Part shown: positions 53,623 to 62,468 of the stretch, in pieces
How positions within the stretch are numbered: the stretch's first letter is position 1
How the letters are laid out: the number at the start of each line of letters is the position of its first letter
NCBI RefSeq assembly: GCF_004794515.1
Contig: NZ_SSDF01000074.1
Location: 143,645 to 207,644, forward strand
Direction of reading: 5' to 3'
Source: Microbacterium sp. A20
GTDB lineage: Bacteria; Actinomycetota; Actinomycetes; Actinomycetales; Microbacteriaceae
DNA: 64,000 nucleotides
Position numbers and translations under genes: made by a program
Notes under the pieces: model-generated
Told to the model about the DNA's origin: nothing
What the model saw: the letters and a program-made list of their open reading frames with translations, nothing else
Databases searched by the model: none

Positions 53623-54496
53623 GGGCGACCAGCTCCCGCGCCAGCCGCAGGTATGCCTGAGCGGCCGCGTGCTCGGGGGCGAACTCGGTGATGGGCACAC
53701 CCGACACCGAGGCGTCGGGGAACTTCACGGTGCGGCCGATCACGGTCTCCAGCACGTCGTCGCCGAAGGCCTCGACCACGCGCTCGAGGACCTCGCGGGA
53801 GTGCAGCGTGCGCGGGTCGTACATGGTCGCCAGCAGACCGTCCATCGTGATGGAGGGGTTCAGCCGGTCGCGCACCTTGTCGATCGTCTCAATGAGCAGC
53901 GCCACACCGCGCAGCGCGAAGAACTCGCACTCGAGCGGGATGATCACGCCGTGTGCGGCGGTGAGGGCGTTGACCGTGAGGATGCCGAGCGAGGGCTGGC
54001 AGTCGATGAGGATGACGTCGTACTCCCCCGCGACCTGGCGCAGGACTCGGGCGAGGATCGTCTCACGGGCGACCTCGTTGACGAGGTGCACCTCGGCGGC
54101 CGACAGGTCGATGTTCGCGGGCATCACGTCGAGACCCTCGACGCTGGAGTGCACGATCGCGTCGTGGGCGTCGCGCTTCGTGTCGAGCAGGAGGTCGTAG
54201 ATCGTCGGCACGTCGTGCGTCGGGATGCCGAGGCCGGCGGACAGTGCGCCCTGCGGGTCGAAGTCGACGGCGAGCACCTTCCGGCCGTACTCGGCGAGAG
54301 CTGCGGCCAGGTTGATGGAGGTCGTCGTCTTGCCGACGCCGCCCTTCTGGTTGCACAGCGCGATGATGCGTGCAGGACCGTGGGACTTCAACGGTTCCGG
54401 GATCGCGAACCCGTGATACGGACGGCCGGTGGGTCCCATGGGGGTCTCGTCGGCCTTCTGCGCCTTCGCCCTGGACTTCGCCACTTTCTCAGCCAC
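53606..54496 (-). CDS. ParA-family ATPase (Soj-like)
   Basis: A 296-residue Walker-type ATPase. ALCNQKGGVGKTTTSINLAAAL holds the deviant Walker A with the signature Lys, VDFDPQGALSAGLG the A' region, and DVILIDCQPSLG Walker B. No parB is adjacent; the partner genes are scpA/scpB, so a role in chromosome organisation with SMC is the best inference. GTG start with GGAG 5 nt upstream, and a TACAAT -10 30 bp before the start is the likely promoter of the parA-to-der block. Confidence 0.88.
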   Translation of the reverse strand: MAEKVAKSRAKAQKADETPMGPTGRPYHGFAIPEPLKSHGPARIIALCNQKGGVGKTTTSINLAAALAEYGRKVLAVDFDPQGALSAGLGIPTHDVPTIYDLLLDTKRDAHDAIVHSSVEGLDVMPANIDLSAAEVHLVNEVARETILARVLRQVAGEYDVILIDCQPSLGILTVNALTAAHGVIIPLECEFFALRGVALLIETIDKVRDRLNPSITMDGLLATMYDPRTLHSREVLERVVEAFGDDVLETVIGRTVKFPDASVSGVPITEFAPEHAAAQAYLRLARELVARGAVA

Positions 54497-54525
54497 CGAT
54501 TCTCCTGCTCCTTCGTGCTTGGTCG

Positions 54526-54531
54526 ATTGTA
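54526..54531 (-). promoter_or_regulatory. -10 box before parA
   Basis: TACAAT on the minus strand, 30 bp upstream of the parA GTG. The -35 at the usual distance is poor (CGGCTG). Confidence 0.45.
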
Positions 54532-54595
54532 CCGGTCGGGCCGTTCCTCAGCCGCCTCGGCACGCGGCACGGCGCCTCTCCCGCATCGGCGGAGC

Positions 54596-55498
54596 TCAAC
54601 GCGCGCGAGGGTGGGAGGTGGCGTAGATGTCCCGCAGGGTGTCCACCGAGACGTGCGTGTAGATCTGCGTCGTCGCGACCGACGAGTGCCCGAGGAGCTC
54701 CTGCACGACACGCACGTCGGCACCGCCCTGGAGCAGATGCGTCGCGAAGGAGTGCCGCAGCGTGTGCGGCGACACCTCGGAGGTGATCTGCGCCTTCTCG
54801 GCAGCCGCGCGGATCACGAGCCAGGCGCTCTGTCGCGACAGGGGTGCTCCGCGCGCGCCGAGGAACAGCCGGGCCGACGCGCGCCCCTTCGCCGCGAGTG
54901 CCGGGCGGACGCGGGTGAGGTAAGCATCGACGGCTGCGCGCGCGAACGAACCGATGGGCACGATGCGCTCCTTCGAGCCCTTGCCTCGCAGCCGCAGCAC
55001 GTCGCCATGCGCCAGGTCGTCGACATCGAGTCCGATCGCCTCCGACACCCGGGCGCCGGTGGCGTAGAGGAGCTCCAGGAGGGCCCGGTCGCGCACGCCG
55101 ATCGGATCCTCGGCAGAGGGAGCCGCGAGCAGCCGCTCGACCTGATCGATGGTCAGCGCCTTCGGAAGGCGCCGCGGTGCCTTGGGCGGGCGCAGTCGCC
55201 CGCTCGGGTCGTCGACCTCCACGCCTTCACGGGCGAGGAATCGATGCCAGCTCCGCACGGAGGATTGCAGCCGCGCCAGGCTCGACGACGCCGGGGCCGG
55301 CTCGGCGGACGCGCGCGCGGCGATGAAGCGGTCGATCACCGCCGGGGTGACCTCCGACGTGTCGGTGACGCCTTCTGCCGCGAGCCACTCGCAGTAGCCG
55401 TCGAGATCGCGCCGATAGGCGGCGATCGTGTGCTCGCTCAGGCCGCGCTCGATCGTGACGTGACGCAGGTACGCGTCGAGGGCGCGCTCGAGCAGCAT
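54596..55498 (-). CDS. xerD: site-specific tyrosine recombinase XerD
   Basis: A 300-residue recombinase with the full catalytic set. The first Arg is in [14 protein letters not shown], the Lys in [22 protein letters not shown] has His-x-x-Arg, the last His is in [15 protein letters not shown], and the nucleophile Tyr is in the same block. The N-terminal SAM-like domain ([23 protein letters not shown]) matches XerD. It resolves chromosome dimers with XerC at dif and makes a good contrast with the degenerate recombinase-like genes near 39-41 kb. Ends about 100 bp before parA. Confidence 0.92.
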   Translation of the reverse strand: MLLERALDAYLRHVTIERGLSEHTIAAYRRDLDGYCEWLAAEGVTDTSEVTPAVIDRFIAARASAEPAPASSSLARLQSSVRSWHRFLAREGVEVDDPSGRLRPPKAPRRLPKALTIDQVERLLAAPSAEDPIGVRDRALLELLYATGARVSEAIGLDVDDLAHGDVLRLRGKGSKERIVPIGSFARAAVDAYLTRVRPALAAKGRASARLFLGARGAPLSRQSAWLVIRAAAEKAQITSEVSPHTLRHSFATHLLQGGADVRVVQELLGHSSVATTQIYTHVSVDTLRDIYATSHPRAR

Positions 55499-55501
55499 CC
55501 C

Positions 55502-56083
55502 TCAGCCCCGATCGCGCAGCCTCTGCGCCGCGGCCAGCACGCCGATCGTGAGGATGCCGTTGTGCATGCGGCCCTCGAGAACGGCATCCACCGCGTCGGC
55601 CAGCGGCACCCACTCGACGCGGATGTCTGCTTCCTCATCCTCGCGATCGTGCGGGTTCTCCGCCGACGAGATGCCCGTCGCGAGGAAGATGTGGATGACC
55701 TCGTCGTTGCCGCCGGGCGTGGTCCACGACGAGACCAGCGGCTCCCAGTGGGCGGCCACGAGGTCGGCCTCCTCCGCGAGCTCGCGCTGGGCGGCCGCGA
55801 GCGGCTCCTCGCCCTCGACATCGAGCAGGCCGGCGGGCAGCTCCCAGTCCCGATGACGGATCGGATGCCGGTACTGCTGGATCAGCAGGACCCGCCCGTC
55901 GTCATCGAGCGCGAGGATCGCCACCGCACCCGTGTGGTCGACGTACTGCCGCACGATCTCGCCATCGCCGTAGCGCACGCGGTCGGAGCGCACGTCCCAG
56001 ACCCTGCCTTCGTAGACGAGCTCGCTCTGAAGCACCTCCGGCTCGAACGGCTCGTCCCGGAGGGGCTCGATCGACTCAGGCAT
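55502..56083 (-). CDS. NUDIX hydrolase, ADP-ribose pyrophosphatase-like
   Basis: About 193 residues. The NUDIX box is in [26 protein letters not shown], preceded by [21 protein letters not shown], the substrate-binding block of ADP-ribose pyrophosphatases, and followed by a [16 protein letters not shown] segment. Start uncertain: ATG 56083 gives an 8-bp overlap with the pyrG stop, ATG 56098 a 23-bp one; I prefer the shorter. It is inferred to remove ADP-ribose or related nucleotides. Confidence 0.82.
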   Translation of the reverse strand: MPESIEPLRDEPFEPEVLQSELVYEGRVWDVRSDRVRYGDGEIVRQYVDHTGAVAILALDDDGRVLLIQQYRHPIRHRDWELPAGLLDVEGEEPLAAAQRELAEEADLVAAHWEPLVSSWTTPGGNDEVIHIFLATGISSAENPHDREDEEADIRVEWVPLADAVDAVLEGRMHNGILTIGVLAAAQRLRDRG

Positions 56084-57785
56084 CGGCCGTGACGTCATCG
56101 CTCACGTCGAACAGCTCGCTCGCACGGTGACGCTCGATCGCGGCGCCGACGAGCCCGCGGAACAGCGGGTGCGGCGCGGTGGGACGCGAGCGCAGTTCCG
56201 GGTGTGCCTGCGTGGCGATGTAGTACGGGTGTACGTCGCGCGGCAGCTCGACGTACTCCACCAGGTCGAGCTCGGGGTTGAGTCCGGAGAAGACCAGGCC
56301 GGCTTCCGTCAGACGGTCGCGGTAGGCGTTGTTGACCTCGTAGCGGTGACGGTGCCGCTCGGAGGCCTCCGGCGCACCGTACAGCTCACGAGCGAGCGAT
56401 CCTTCGGCGAGGGCCGCCTGGTACAGGCCGAGACGCATCGTGCCGCCGAGGTCGCCGCCGTCGAGGATGTCGACCTGCTCCGCCATCGTGGCAATGACGG
56501 GCTCGGAGGTCTCCGGGTCGAACTCGCTCGACGAGGCGCCGACGATGCCGGCCACATCGCGCGCGTACTCGATGACCATGCACTGCAGGCCGAGGCACAG
56601 ACCGAGCGTCGGGATGCCCTGCTCCCGCGCGAACTTCAGGGCGCCGAGCTTGCCCTCGATGCCGCGGATGCCGAAGCCGCCGGGCACGCAGATGCCGTCG
56701 AGCTCGGCCAGCTGCTCCTGGGCGCCTTCCGGCGTCTCGCAGAGATCCGAGGGGATCCAGCGGATGTTGACCTTGGTCTCCTGCGCGAAACCGCCGGCCT
56801 TGAGCGCCTCGGTCACCGAGAGGTAGGCGTCGGGCAGGTCGATGTACTTGCCGACCAGGCCGATCGTGACTTCGTGCTTGGGGTTGTGCACGGCGTGCAG
56901 CACCTTGCTCCAGCGCGTCCAGTCGACCTCTTCCGCGGCCTTCTGGTCGAGGCCGAGGCGGCGCACGATGTAGGAGTCGAGACCCTGGTCGTTGAGCGTC
57001 GACGGGATGTCGTAGATGCTCGGCAGGTCGACGGTGTTGATGACGCCCTCGACGTCGACGTCGCACATGAGGGCGATCTTGTTGCGGTTGCTCGCGCTGA
57101 CGGGACGGTCGCTGCGGAGCACGAGCGCGTCGGGCTGGATACCCACCTGACGGAGCGCCGCGACGGAGTGCTGCGTCGGCTTGGTCTTCTGCTCCCCCGA
57201 CGCCCCCATGAACGGGACGAGCGAGACGTGAACGAAGAACACGCTGTCGCGGCCGAGCTCGTGACGGAGCTGGCGGGCGGACTCGAGGAACGGCTGCGAC
57301 TCGATGTCGCCGACCGTGCCGCCGACCTCGGTGATGATCACGTCGGGGCGCGGGTCTTCGCTGGCCTGCAGCCGCATCCGACGCTTGATCTCGTCGGTGA
57401 TGTGCGGGATGACCTGCACCGTGTCGCCGAGGTACTCGCCACGGCGCTCGCGCGCGATCACCTGCGAGTAGATCTGGCCGGTGGTGACGTTGGCGGCCTC
57501 GGACAGGTTGATGTCGAGGAACCGCTCGTAGTGTCCGATGTCGAGGTCGGTCTCGGCGCCGTCGTCCGTGACGAAGACCTCACCGTGCTGGAACGGGTTC
57601 ATCGTGCCGGGATCGACGTTCAGATAAGGGTCGAGCTTCTGCATCACGACGCGCAGACCGCGGGCCGTGAGGAGGTTGCCGAGGCTGGCCGCCGTCAGTC
57701 CCTTGCCCAAAGACGAAACGACACCACCAGTCACGAAGATGTGCTTGGTCGTGTCGTTCTTGGGTGCCGCGGAAGAAGAGTTCAT
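56076..57785 (-). CDS. pyrG: CTP synthase
   Basis: About 570 residues, amidating UTP to CTP with glutamine. The synthetase domain opens with [23 protein letters not shown], with [40 protein letters not shown] as its core. The glutaminase domain has the nucleophile Cys in [18 protein letters not shown] and the His-Glu pair in [11 protein letters not shown]. An in-frame GTG one codon upstream (57788) is an alternative start. The 3' end overlaps the NUDIX gene. Confidence 0.95.
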   Translation of the reverse strand: MNSSSAAPKNDTTKHIFVTGGVVSSLGKGLTAASLGNLLTARGLRVVMQKLDPYLNVDPGTMNPFQHGEVFVTDDGAETDLDIGHYERFLDINLSEAANVTTGQIYSQVIARERRGEYLGDTVQVIPHITDEIKRRMRLQASEDPRPDVIITEVGGTVGDIESQPFLESARQLRHELGRDSVFFVHVSLVPFMGASGEQKTKPTQHSVAALRQVGIQPDALVLRSDRPVSASNRNKIALMCDVDVEGVINTVDLPSIYDIPSTLNDQGLDSYIVRRLGLDQKAAEEVDWTRWSKVLHAVHNPKHEVTIGLVGKYIDLPDAYLSVTEALKAGGFAQETKVNIRWIPSDLCETPEGAQEQLAELDGICVPGGFGIRGIEGKLGALKFAREQGIPTLGLCLGLQCMVIEYARDVAGIVGASSSEFDPETSEPVIATMAEQVDILDGGDLGGTMRLGLYQAALAEGSLARELYGAPEASERHRHRYEVNNAYRDRLTEAGLVFSGLNPELDLVEYVELPRDVHPYYIATQAHPELRSRPTAPHPLFRGLVGAAIERHRASELFDVSDDVTADA

Positions 57786-57802
57786 CACGGGCTTCGATCC
57801 TA

Positions 57803-59494
57803 TCAGGCGGTGGGGACGCGGAGGCTGAGAAGTTCACGCGCGTGGGTCAGTGCGGCATCGGAATCGGTGAGTCCGGACAGCAGACGGGCCATCTCGGCCT
57901 CTCGGTCCTCACCCTCGAGACGCCGTACGCTCGAGGCCGTGACCGCGCCATCATTGGCCTTCACGACCGACAGGTGATTGTTCGCGAACGCGGCGACCTG
58001 CGCGAGATGCGTCACCGCGATGACTTGCGACTTCTCTGCGAGCCGGGCGAGTCGCCGCCCCACTTCGATGGCGGCCGCACCTCCGATACCGGCGTCGACC
58101 TCATCGAAGACGAACGTCGGGACCGGGTCGGTCGCGGCGATCACGACCTCGATCGCGAGCATCACGCGCGACAGCTCGCCGCCCGAGGCGCCCTTGGAGA
58201 CGGAGCGGGGCTCCGCGCCCGGATGCGGGGCGAGGAGGATGGCGACGTCATCTCGACCATGGGTGCTCTCGGCACCTTCTGAGACGGCGACCTCGAGGCG
58301 CGCATCCGGCATCGCGAGGGCGTGCAGCTCGGCGGTGACCTCATCGCCGAGACGCGCAGCCGCCTCGGTGCGGGTCGCGGTGAGCGCGGCGGCATGCGCA
58401 TCGAGTTCGGCTCGCGCCGCATCGCGCTCGGCGACGAGACGTTCGATGCGATCGCCGTCGTCGTCGAGCTCGGCGAGGCGTGCCGAGCCGGTCTGCCAGA
58501 GCGCGAGAGCCTCGTCGAGAGAGCCGTGCGCACGGATCAGGGTCCCGAGCGCCGCGCGACGCTCTTCGACGGCGGCGAGCTCGTGGGGGCCCGTCTCGTC
58601 GAGGTCGGCCAGGTACGCCGACAGGAGTCCGGCGGTGTCGGCGATCCGGTAGCCGATGTCGGCGATGCTCTCGCCGATCTCGGTGAGCTTCGCATCGGCA
58701 GTGCGCTCGAGCAGACGACGCGCCTCCGCGACGAGGGCCGACGCATCGGGCTCGCCGTCTTCACTCGAGAGCGCACCATGGGCGAGGGAGGCGGCCAGAC
58801 GCAGCTCTTCGGCGTTCGCGAGTCGCTCCGCACGCTCGGCGAGCTCCTGGTCCTCCCCCGGCTCCGGTGCGGTCGCCTCGATCAGTGCGAGGGCTTCGCG
58901 CAGTCGTGCTGCTTCTTCCGCGCGGCGGTCGCGGTTCTCCGTGATCTCGGAGATCTCGGCGTCGAGTGTCCGCCAGCGAGCGAAGGAGGCGGCGTACGCC
59001 TCGAGCGCCTTCGCGATCGGTGCTCCGCCGAAGCGGTCGAGGGCGTCGCGCTGCGCAGCCGCGGAGCGCAGACGCAGCTGCTCGGACTGTCCGTGGACCA
59101 CGACGAGCTCTTCGGCGAGAGCCGAGAGCACTCCTGCCGGTGCGGCGCGGCCACCGACGCTCGCTCGGCTGCGGCCCTCGGCGCTCAGCGTGCGCGAGAC
59201 GTACAGTTCGGCGTTGCCGGCTCCTGCGGGCTCCAGCTCTCCCCCGGCGTCGGCGACGATCTCGGCGACGTCGCCCTTCTCGGGGACGATCCAGACACCG
59301 GCGACCGAGGCCTGGGCGGCACCGGCGCGCACCGCACCGGAGTCCGCGCGCTGACCCAGCAGCAGCCCGAGCCCCGTGACCACCATCGTCTTTCCGGCAC
59401 CGGTCTCGCCGGTGATCGCCGTGAACCCCGGACCGAGGGGCAGCACGGCGTCGGCGATCACACCGAGGCCCTGCATCCGCATCTCCTCGATCAT
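57803..59494 (-). CDS. recN: DNA repair protein RecN
   Basis: A 563-residue SMC-like ATPase in double-strand break repair. [23 protein letters not shown] and [16 protein letters not shown] form the N-terminal head with Walker A. A coiled-coil middle (residues about 150-380) separates it from the C-terminal head with [19 protein letters not shown] (signature) and [12 protein letters not shown] (Walker B). The ATG at 59494 overlaps the nadK stop by ATGA; the longer open frame to 59671 runs into nadK sequence. Confidence 0.92.
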   Translation of the reverse strand: MIEEMRMQGLGVIADAVLPLGPGFTAITGETGAGKTMVVTGLGLLLGQRADSGAVRAGAAQASVAGVWIVPEKGDVAEIVADAGGELEPAGAGNAELYVSRTLSAEGRSRASVGGRAAPAGVLSALAEELVVVHGQSEQLRLRSAAAQRDALDRFGGAPIAKALEAYAASFARWRTLDAEISEITENRDRRAEEAARLREALALIEATAPEPGEDQELAERAERLANAEELRLAASLAHGALSSEDGEPDASALVAEARRLLERTADAKLTEIGESIADIGYRIADTAGLLSAYLADLDETGPHELAAVEERRAALGTLIRAHGSLDEALALWQTGSARLAELDDDGDRIERLVAERDAARAELDAHAAALTATRTEAAARLGDEVTAELHALAMPDARLEVAVSEGAESTHGRDDVAILLAPHPGAEPRSVSKGASGGELSRVMLAIEVVIAATDPVPTFVFDEVDAGIGGAAAIEVGRRLARLAEKSQVIAVTHLAQVAAFANNHLSVVKANDGAVTASSVRRLEGEDREAEMARLLSGLTDSDAALTHARELLSLRVPTA

Positions 59495-60411
59495 GACTGC
59501 GCCCCCTGCGCCTGTCCGCGCCATCCTTCGACGGGCAGTTGGAATTTGCGCACGAGCCGGTCGGTGAACGCCGTGGGGTGCAGACGTGCGAGTCGCACCG
59601 GACGGGAAGACCGGCGGACCACGACGCGCGCGCCGGGCGGGAGGTCGTGCGAGCGTCGACCGTCGCACCACAGGATGCCCGAGCCGTCGGTGCGCTCGAG
59701 CATCTCGATGGCGACCGAGGCATCGGGGCTGACGACCAGAGGCTTGGCGAAGAGCGCGTGCGCCGACAGCGGCACCACGGCGATCGCCTCGACGCTGGGC
59801 CAGATGACCGGTCCCCCGGCGGAGAAGTTGTACGCGGTCGAGCCGGTCGGTGTGGAGATGACCATGCCGTCGCAGCCGAAGCTCGACAGCGGGCGACCGT
59901 CGATCTCGAGCACGACCTCGATCATCCGCTCCCGGCTGGCCTTCTCGACCGTGGCTTCGTTGAGGGCCCAGGTCTCGTAGACGACCACGCCCGCGGCATC
60001 CTTCACCCGCACGGAAAGCGCGAGTCGTTCCTCGACCTCGTAGTCTCGGTCGATCACGCGGCGGACGGCCTTGTCCATGTCGTCGCGGTCGATCTCGGCG
60101 AGGAAGCCGACGTGGCCCATGTTGATGCCCAGCACGGGTGCGCCGCTGTCGCGGACGAGCTCGGCGGCACGAAGGATGGTCCCGTCGCCGCCCAGCACGA
60201 TCGCCAGTTCGAGGTCGGCCGGATCGACGGACACTCCGAGCACGTCGGCATCGGCGAAGAACTCGTCCACGGCCACGAGTGCCTCATGGTCGTCGGCGGC
60301 CAGCACCGGTCGGGCTCCGGCTTCCCGAAGGGCCCCGATCACCCGGCGGGCGGCGTCGACCGTGTCGACTCGGCCGGCGTGGGCGACGACCAGGATGCTG
60401 CGCTCGTTCAT
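59491..60411 (-). CDS. nadK: NAD kinase
   Basis: A 306-residue NAD kinase making NADP. The family motif AIVLGGDGTILRAAEL with the catalytic Asp is near residue 70, and ISTPTGSTAYNFSAGGPVIWP is the NAD-binding NTP-GST block. The C-terminal strand DGRRSHDLPPGARVVV completes the fold. The ATG at 60411 overlaps the tlyA stop by ATGA. The cluster tlyA-nadK-recN is conserved in actinobacteria. Confidence 0.94.
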   Translation of the reverse strand: MNERSILVVAHAGRVDTVDAARRVIGALREAGARPVLAADDHEALVAVDEFFADADVLGVSVDPADLELAIVLGGDGTILRAAELVRDSGAPVLGINMGHVGFLAEIDRDDMDKAVRRVIDRDYEVEERLALSVRVKDAAGVVVYETWALNEATVEKASRERMIEVVLEIDGRPLSSFGCDGMVISTPTGSTAYNFSAGGPVIWPSVEAIAVVPLSAHALFAKPLVVSPDASVAIEMLERTDGSGILWCDGRRSHDLPPGARVVVRRSSRPVRLARLHPTAFTDRLVRKFQLPVEGWRGQAQGAQS

Positions 60412-61205
60412 CGTCCTCCTGCCAGTCGGTTGATGCTGTCCAACCATTCTGTCGGATTGCTGCCCCGACCCGGCGCGAGGTGCACCAGATACTCGGCATT
60501 GCCGTGCGTTCCGAGGATCGGGGAGGGCAGGATGCCGAGCATCCCGAACCCGAGATCCCAGGCGGTCCATACGGTGCGGGCGACGGCGTCCGCGCGCGTC
60601 GCGGGGTCGGTGACCAGACCGCCGCGCACCGCGGTGCGCCCGACCTCGAACTGCGGCTTCACGAGCAGCAGGATGTCGGATCCCGGCTCGGCGATGACCG
60701 CCACCGCCGGCAGCACGAGCTCGAGAGAGATGAAAGAGAGGTCCCCGACCACGAGGTCGGGGGCGTCGCTCTCGCCGGTCGCGTCGGTGAGGTTCTCCCG
60801 CGTCATGTGGCGCACGTTGTAGCCCTCGACGGCGACGACGCCGGGGTCGGCTGCGATCGACGCGGCGAGCTGACCGTGTCCGACGTCGACGGCGAGCACC
60901 TTGCGCGCGCCGCGCTCCCGGAGCACCTGCGTGAATCCTCCGGTGGACGCCCCCATGTCGAGCGCGAGGCGCCCCTCGACCGGGATGGCGAATCCGTCGA
61001 GCCCGGCGATGAGCTTGTGGGCCGCGCGGCCGACATAGTGATCGGCGCCCGCGATCGTGATCTGCGCCTCATCGTCGACGGCGGTCGAGGCTTTCACCAC
61101 CGGGCGGCCGTCGATGCTCACGAGCCCATCGGCGATGAGTGTGGCCGCATGGCTGCGCGAGCGGGCGAGTCCTCGGGCGGCGAGGGCAGCGTCGAGTCGC
61201 GTCAT
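60408..61205 (-). CDS. tlyA: TlyA family rRNA methyltransferase
   Basis: A 265-residue protein with an N-terminal S4 domain (RLDAALAARGLARSRSHAATLIADGLVSIDG) and a FtsJ-like SAM methyltransferase domain: LALDMGASTGGFTQVLRERGARKVLAVDVGHGQ is the SAM-binding motif I and II, and LLLVKPQFEVGR is motif VI with the catalytic Lys. It is expected to 2'-O-methylate 16S and 23S rRNA; loss of mycobacterial TlyA gives capreomycin resistance. The ATG at 61205 overlaps the stop of the 58-residue gene upstream as ATGA. Confidence 0.9.
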   Translation of the reverse strand: MTRLDAALAARGLARSRSHAATLIADGLVSIDGRPVVKASTAVDDEAQITIAGADHYVGRAAHKLIAGLDGFAIPVEGRLALDMGASTGGFTQVLRERGARKVLAVDVGHGQLAASIAADPGVVAVEGYNVRHMTRENLTDATGESDAPDLVVGDLSFISLELVLPAVAVIAEPGSDILLLVKPQFEVGRTAVRGGLVTDPATRADAVARTVWTAWDLGFGMLGILPSPILGTHGNAEYLVHLAPGRGSNPTEWLDSINRLAGGR

Positions 61206-61378
61206 CGGGATCCCGGGGTCTCCCGTTGGTCGAGCTTCGCGCCGCTTTCGAGGCGTCGGGAGAGCTCGTCGTGCAGGCTCGCGTACGCATCGGCTCGCGC
61301 CGGAAGAGGCTGCCCCTCGATCAGACGGAGGCGGCTCCACAGGCCGTCGGTCGGCGCACTCGTCGTCTCTTCGCTCAC
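61202..61378 (-). CDS. small 58-residue hypothetical protein before tlyA
   Basis: A short gene (58 residues) starting at a GTG: SEETTSAPTDGLWSRLRL after it, ending in GAKLDQRETPGSR. It has good actinobacterial codon use and GGAA before the start, and it fills the gap between the HAD gene and tlyA, overlapping tlyA by ATGA. An amphipathic helix (RADAYASLHDELSRRLESG) is the only recognisable feature. The position suggests it is translated with tlyA, perhaps as a small partner or leader. Confidence 0.7.
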   Translation of the reverse strand: MSEETTSAPTDGLWSRLRLIEGQPLPARADAYASLHDELSRRLESGAKLDQRETPGSR

Positions 61379-61430
61379 GGTTCCACTGTACGCGGCGCCT
61401 CCGACGGCGGCCGGAGCGACGCGAGTGGCC

Positions 61431-62468
61431 TCAGGGGCGATGGAAGGGGTCGTCGTAGAGGCGCTCGGGAACGCGCAGCACGAACACGGGTGTCCCCGAT
61501 GCCCAGATCGCAGCTGCGCCGGCGCGCAGCAGGTCGATCTGCGATCCGGACTCCGCCACGATCTCGACGTCCGCCCCCACGACCCGCACGGCAGCGCCGT
61601 TCACATCGAACACACCGTCCCGTTCCGTGACCTCCGGATACGGCGCGTGAAGCTCACGCAGGTCGCCGAGGATGTAGGTCGGACGCGAGCCCTCGGGAGC
61701 GGCCAGCACATGCTTGGGGCGGTCGATTCCGGTGAGGACGAGCACGGAGTCGATCCCGACCCGGCTCGCACCCATGATGTCGGTGTCGAGCCGGTCGCCG
61801 ATGAACAGCGCCTTCTGCGCGCCGAATCGGGCGAGTGCCTCTTCGAAGATGGGCGCCTCGGGCTTGCCTGCGACGGTCGCCAAACGACCGATGGCCGTGT
61901 GCACCGCGGAGACGAGAGTGCCGTTCCCCGGTGCGACACCGCGCTCACGCGGGATCGTCCAGTCCGTGTTCGTGGCGATCCACGGGATCCCGCCCTCGTC
62001 TTCAGGGACCTTGAGGGCGAATGCCGCCTCGGCGAGGTCGGTCCACGCCACCTCCGGGGCGAACCCCTGGACGACGGCGCTCGGCGAATCCTCGGCGCTG
62101 CGCGTGACGGTGTAACCGGCCTTCTGCACCTCGTCGACGAGCCCATCGCCGCCGACGACCAGGATCGTCGCCGGCGCGGGCACGATCTTCGCCATCAGCC
62201 GCATGGCGGCCTGCGGGCTCGTGACCACGTCGGCCGCATCGACGCGGAGCCCCAGGCTGCTGAGGTGCTCCGCGACGGATGCATCGGTGCGAGCCGCATT
62301 GTTGGTGATGTAACCGAGTCGCGCCGACTTCGCGGCCTCATTGAGGCTGTCGATCGCGTACGGCAGCGCGCCCGGGCCCGCGTAGACCACGCCATCGAGA
62401 TCAGCGAGGATCGTGTCGACCCCATCGAGAGGCGTGCGCGGAGCACGCTTGCGTGAGAACAGCGCCAC
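61431..62468 (-). CDS. HAD-IIA family phosphatase (NagD/phosphoglycolate phosphatase-like)
   Basis: A 345-residue HAD phosphatase with a large cap. ILADLDGVVYAG is motif I with the catalytic Asp pair, YITNNAARTDAS motif II, and ALFIGDRLDTDIMGASRVGIDSVLVLTG motif IV with the Asp residues, with the C2-type cap between. A C-terminal tail (VDLLRAGAAAIWASGTPVFVLRVPE-like) extends beyond the family. Often annotated as NagD or p-nitrophenyl phosphatase; physiological substrate unknown. GTG start overlaps the TAG of the repeat-protein gene by one base (TAGTG). Confidence 0.85.
   Translation of the reverse strand: MALFSRKRAPRTPLDGVDTILADLDGVVYAGPGALPYAIDSLNEAAKSARLGYITNNAARTDASVAEHLSSLGLRVDAADVVTSPQAAMRLMAKIVPAPATILVVGGDGLVDEVQKAGYTVTRSAEDSPSAVVQGFAPEVAWTDLAEAAFALKVPEDEGGIPWIATNTDWTIPRERGVAPGNGTLVSAVHTAIGRLATVAGKPEAPIFEEALARFGAQKALFIGDRLDTDIMGASRVGIDSVLVLTGIDRPKHVLAAPEGSRPTYILGDLRELHAPYPEVTERDGVFDVNGAAVRVVGADVEIVAESGSQIDLLRAGAAAIWASGTPVFVLRVPERLYDDPFHRP

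Noticed and set aside
53426..56092. Very long plus-strand reading frame (888 codons)
   Set aside because: It lies antisense to scpA, parA, xerD and NUDIX genes with intact motifs; long antisense frames are expected in high-GC DNA and this one has no domain pattern.
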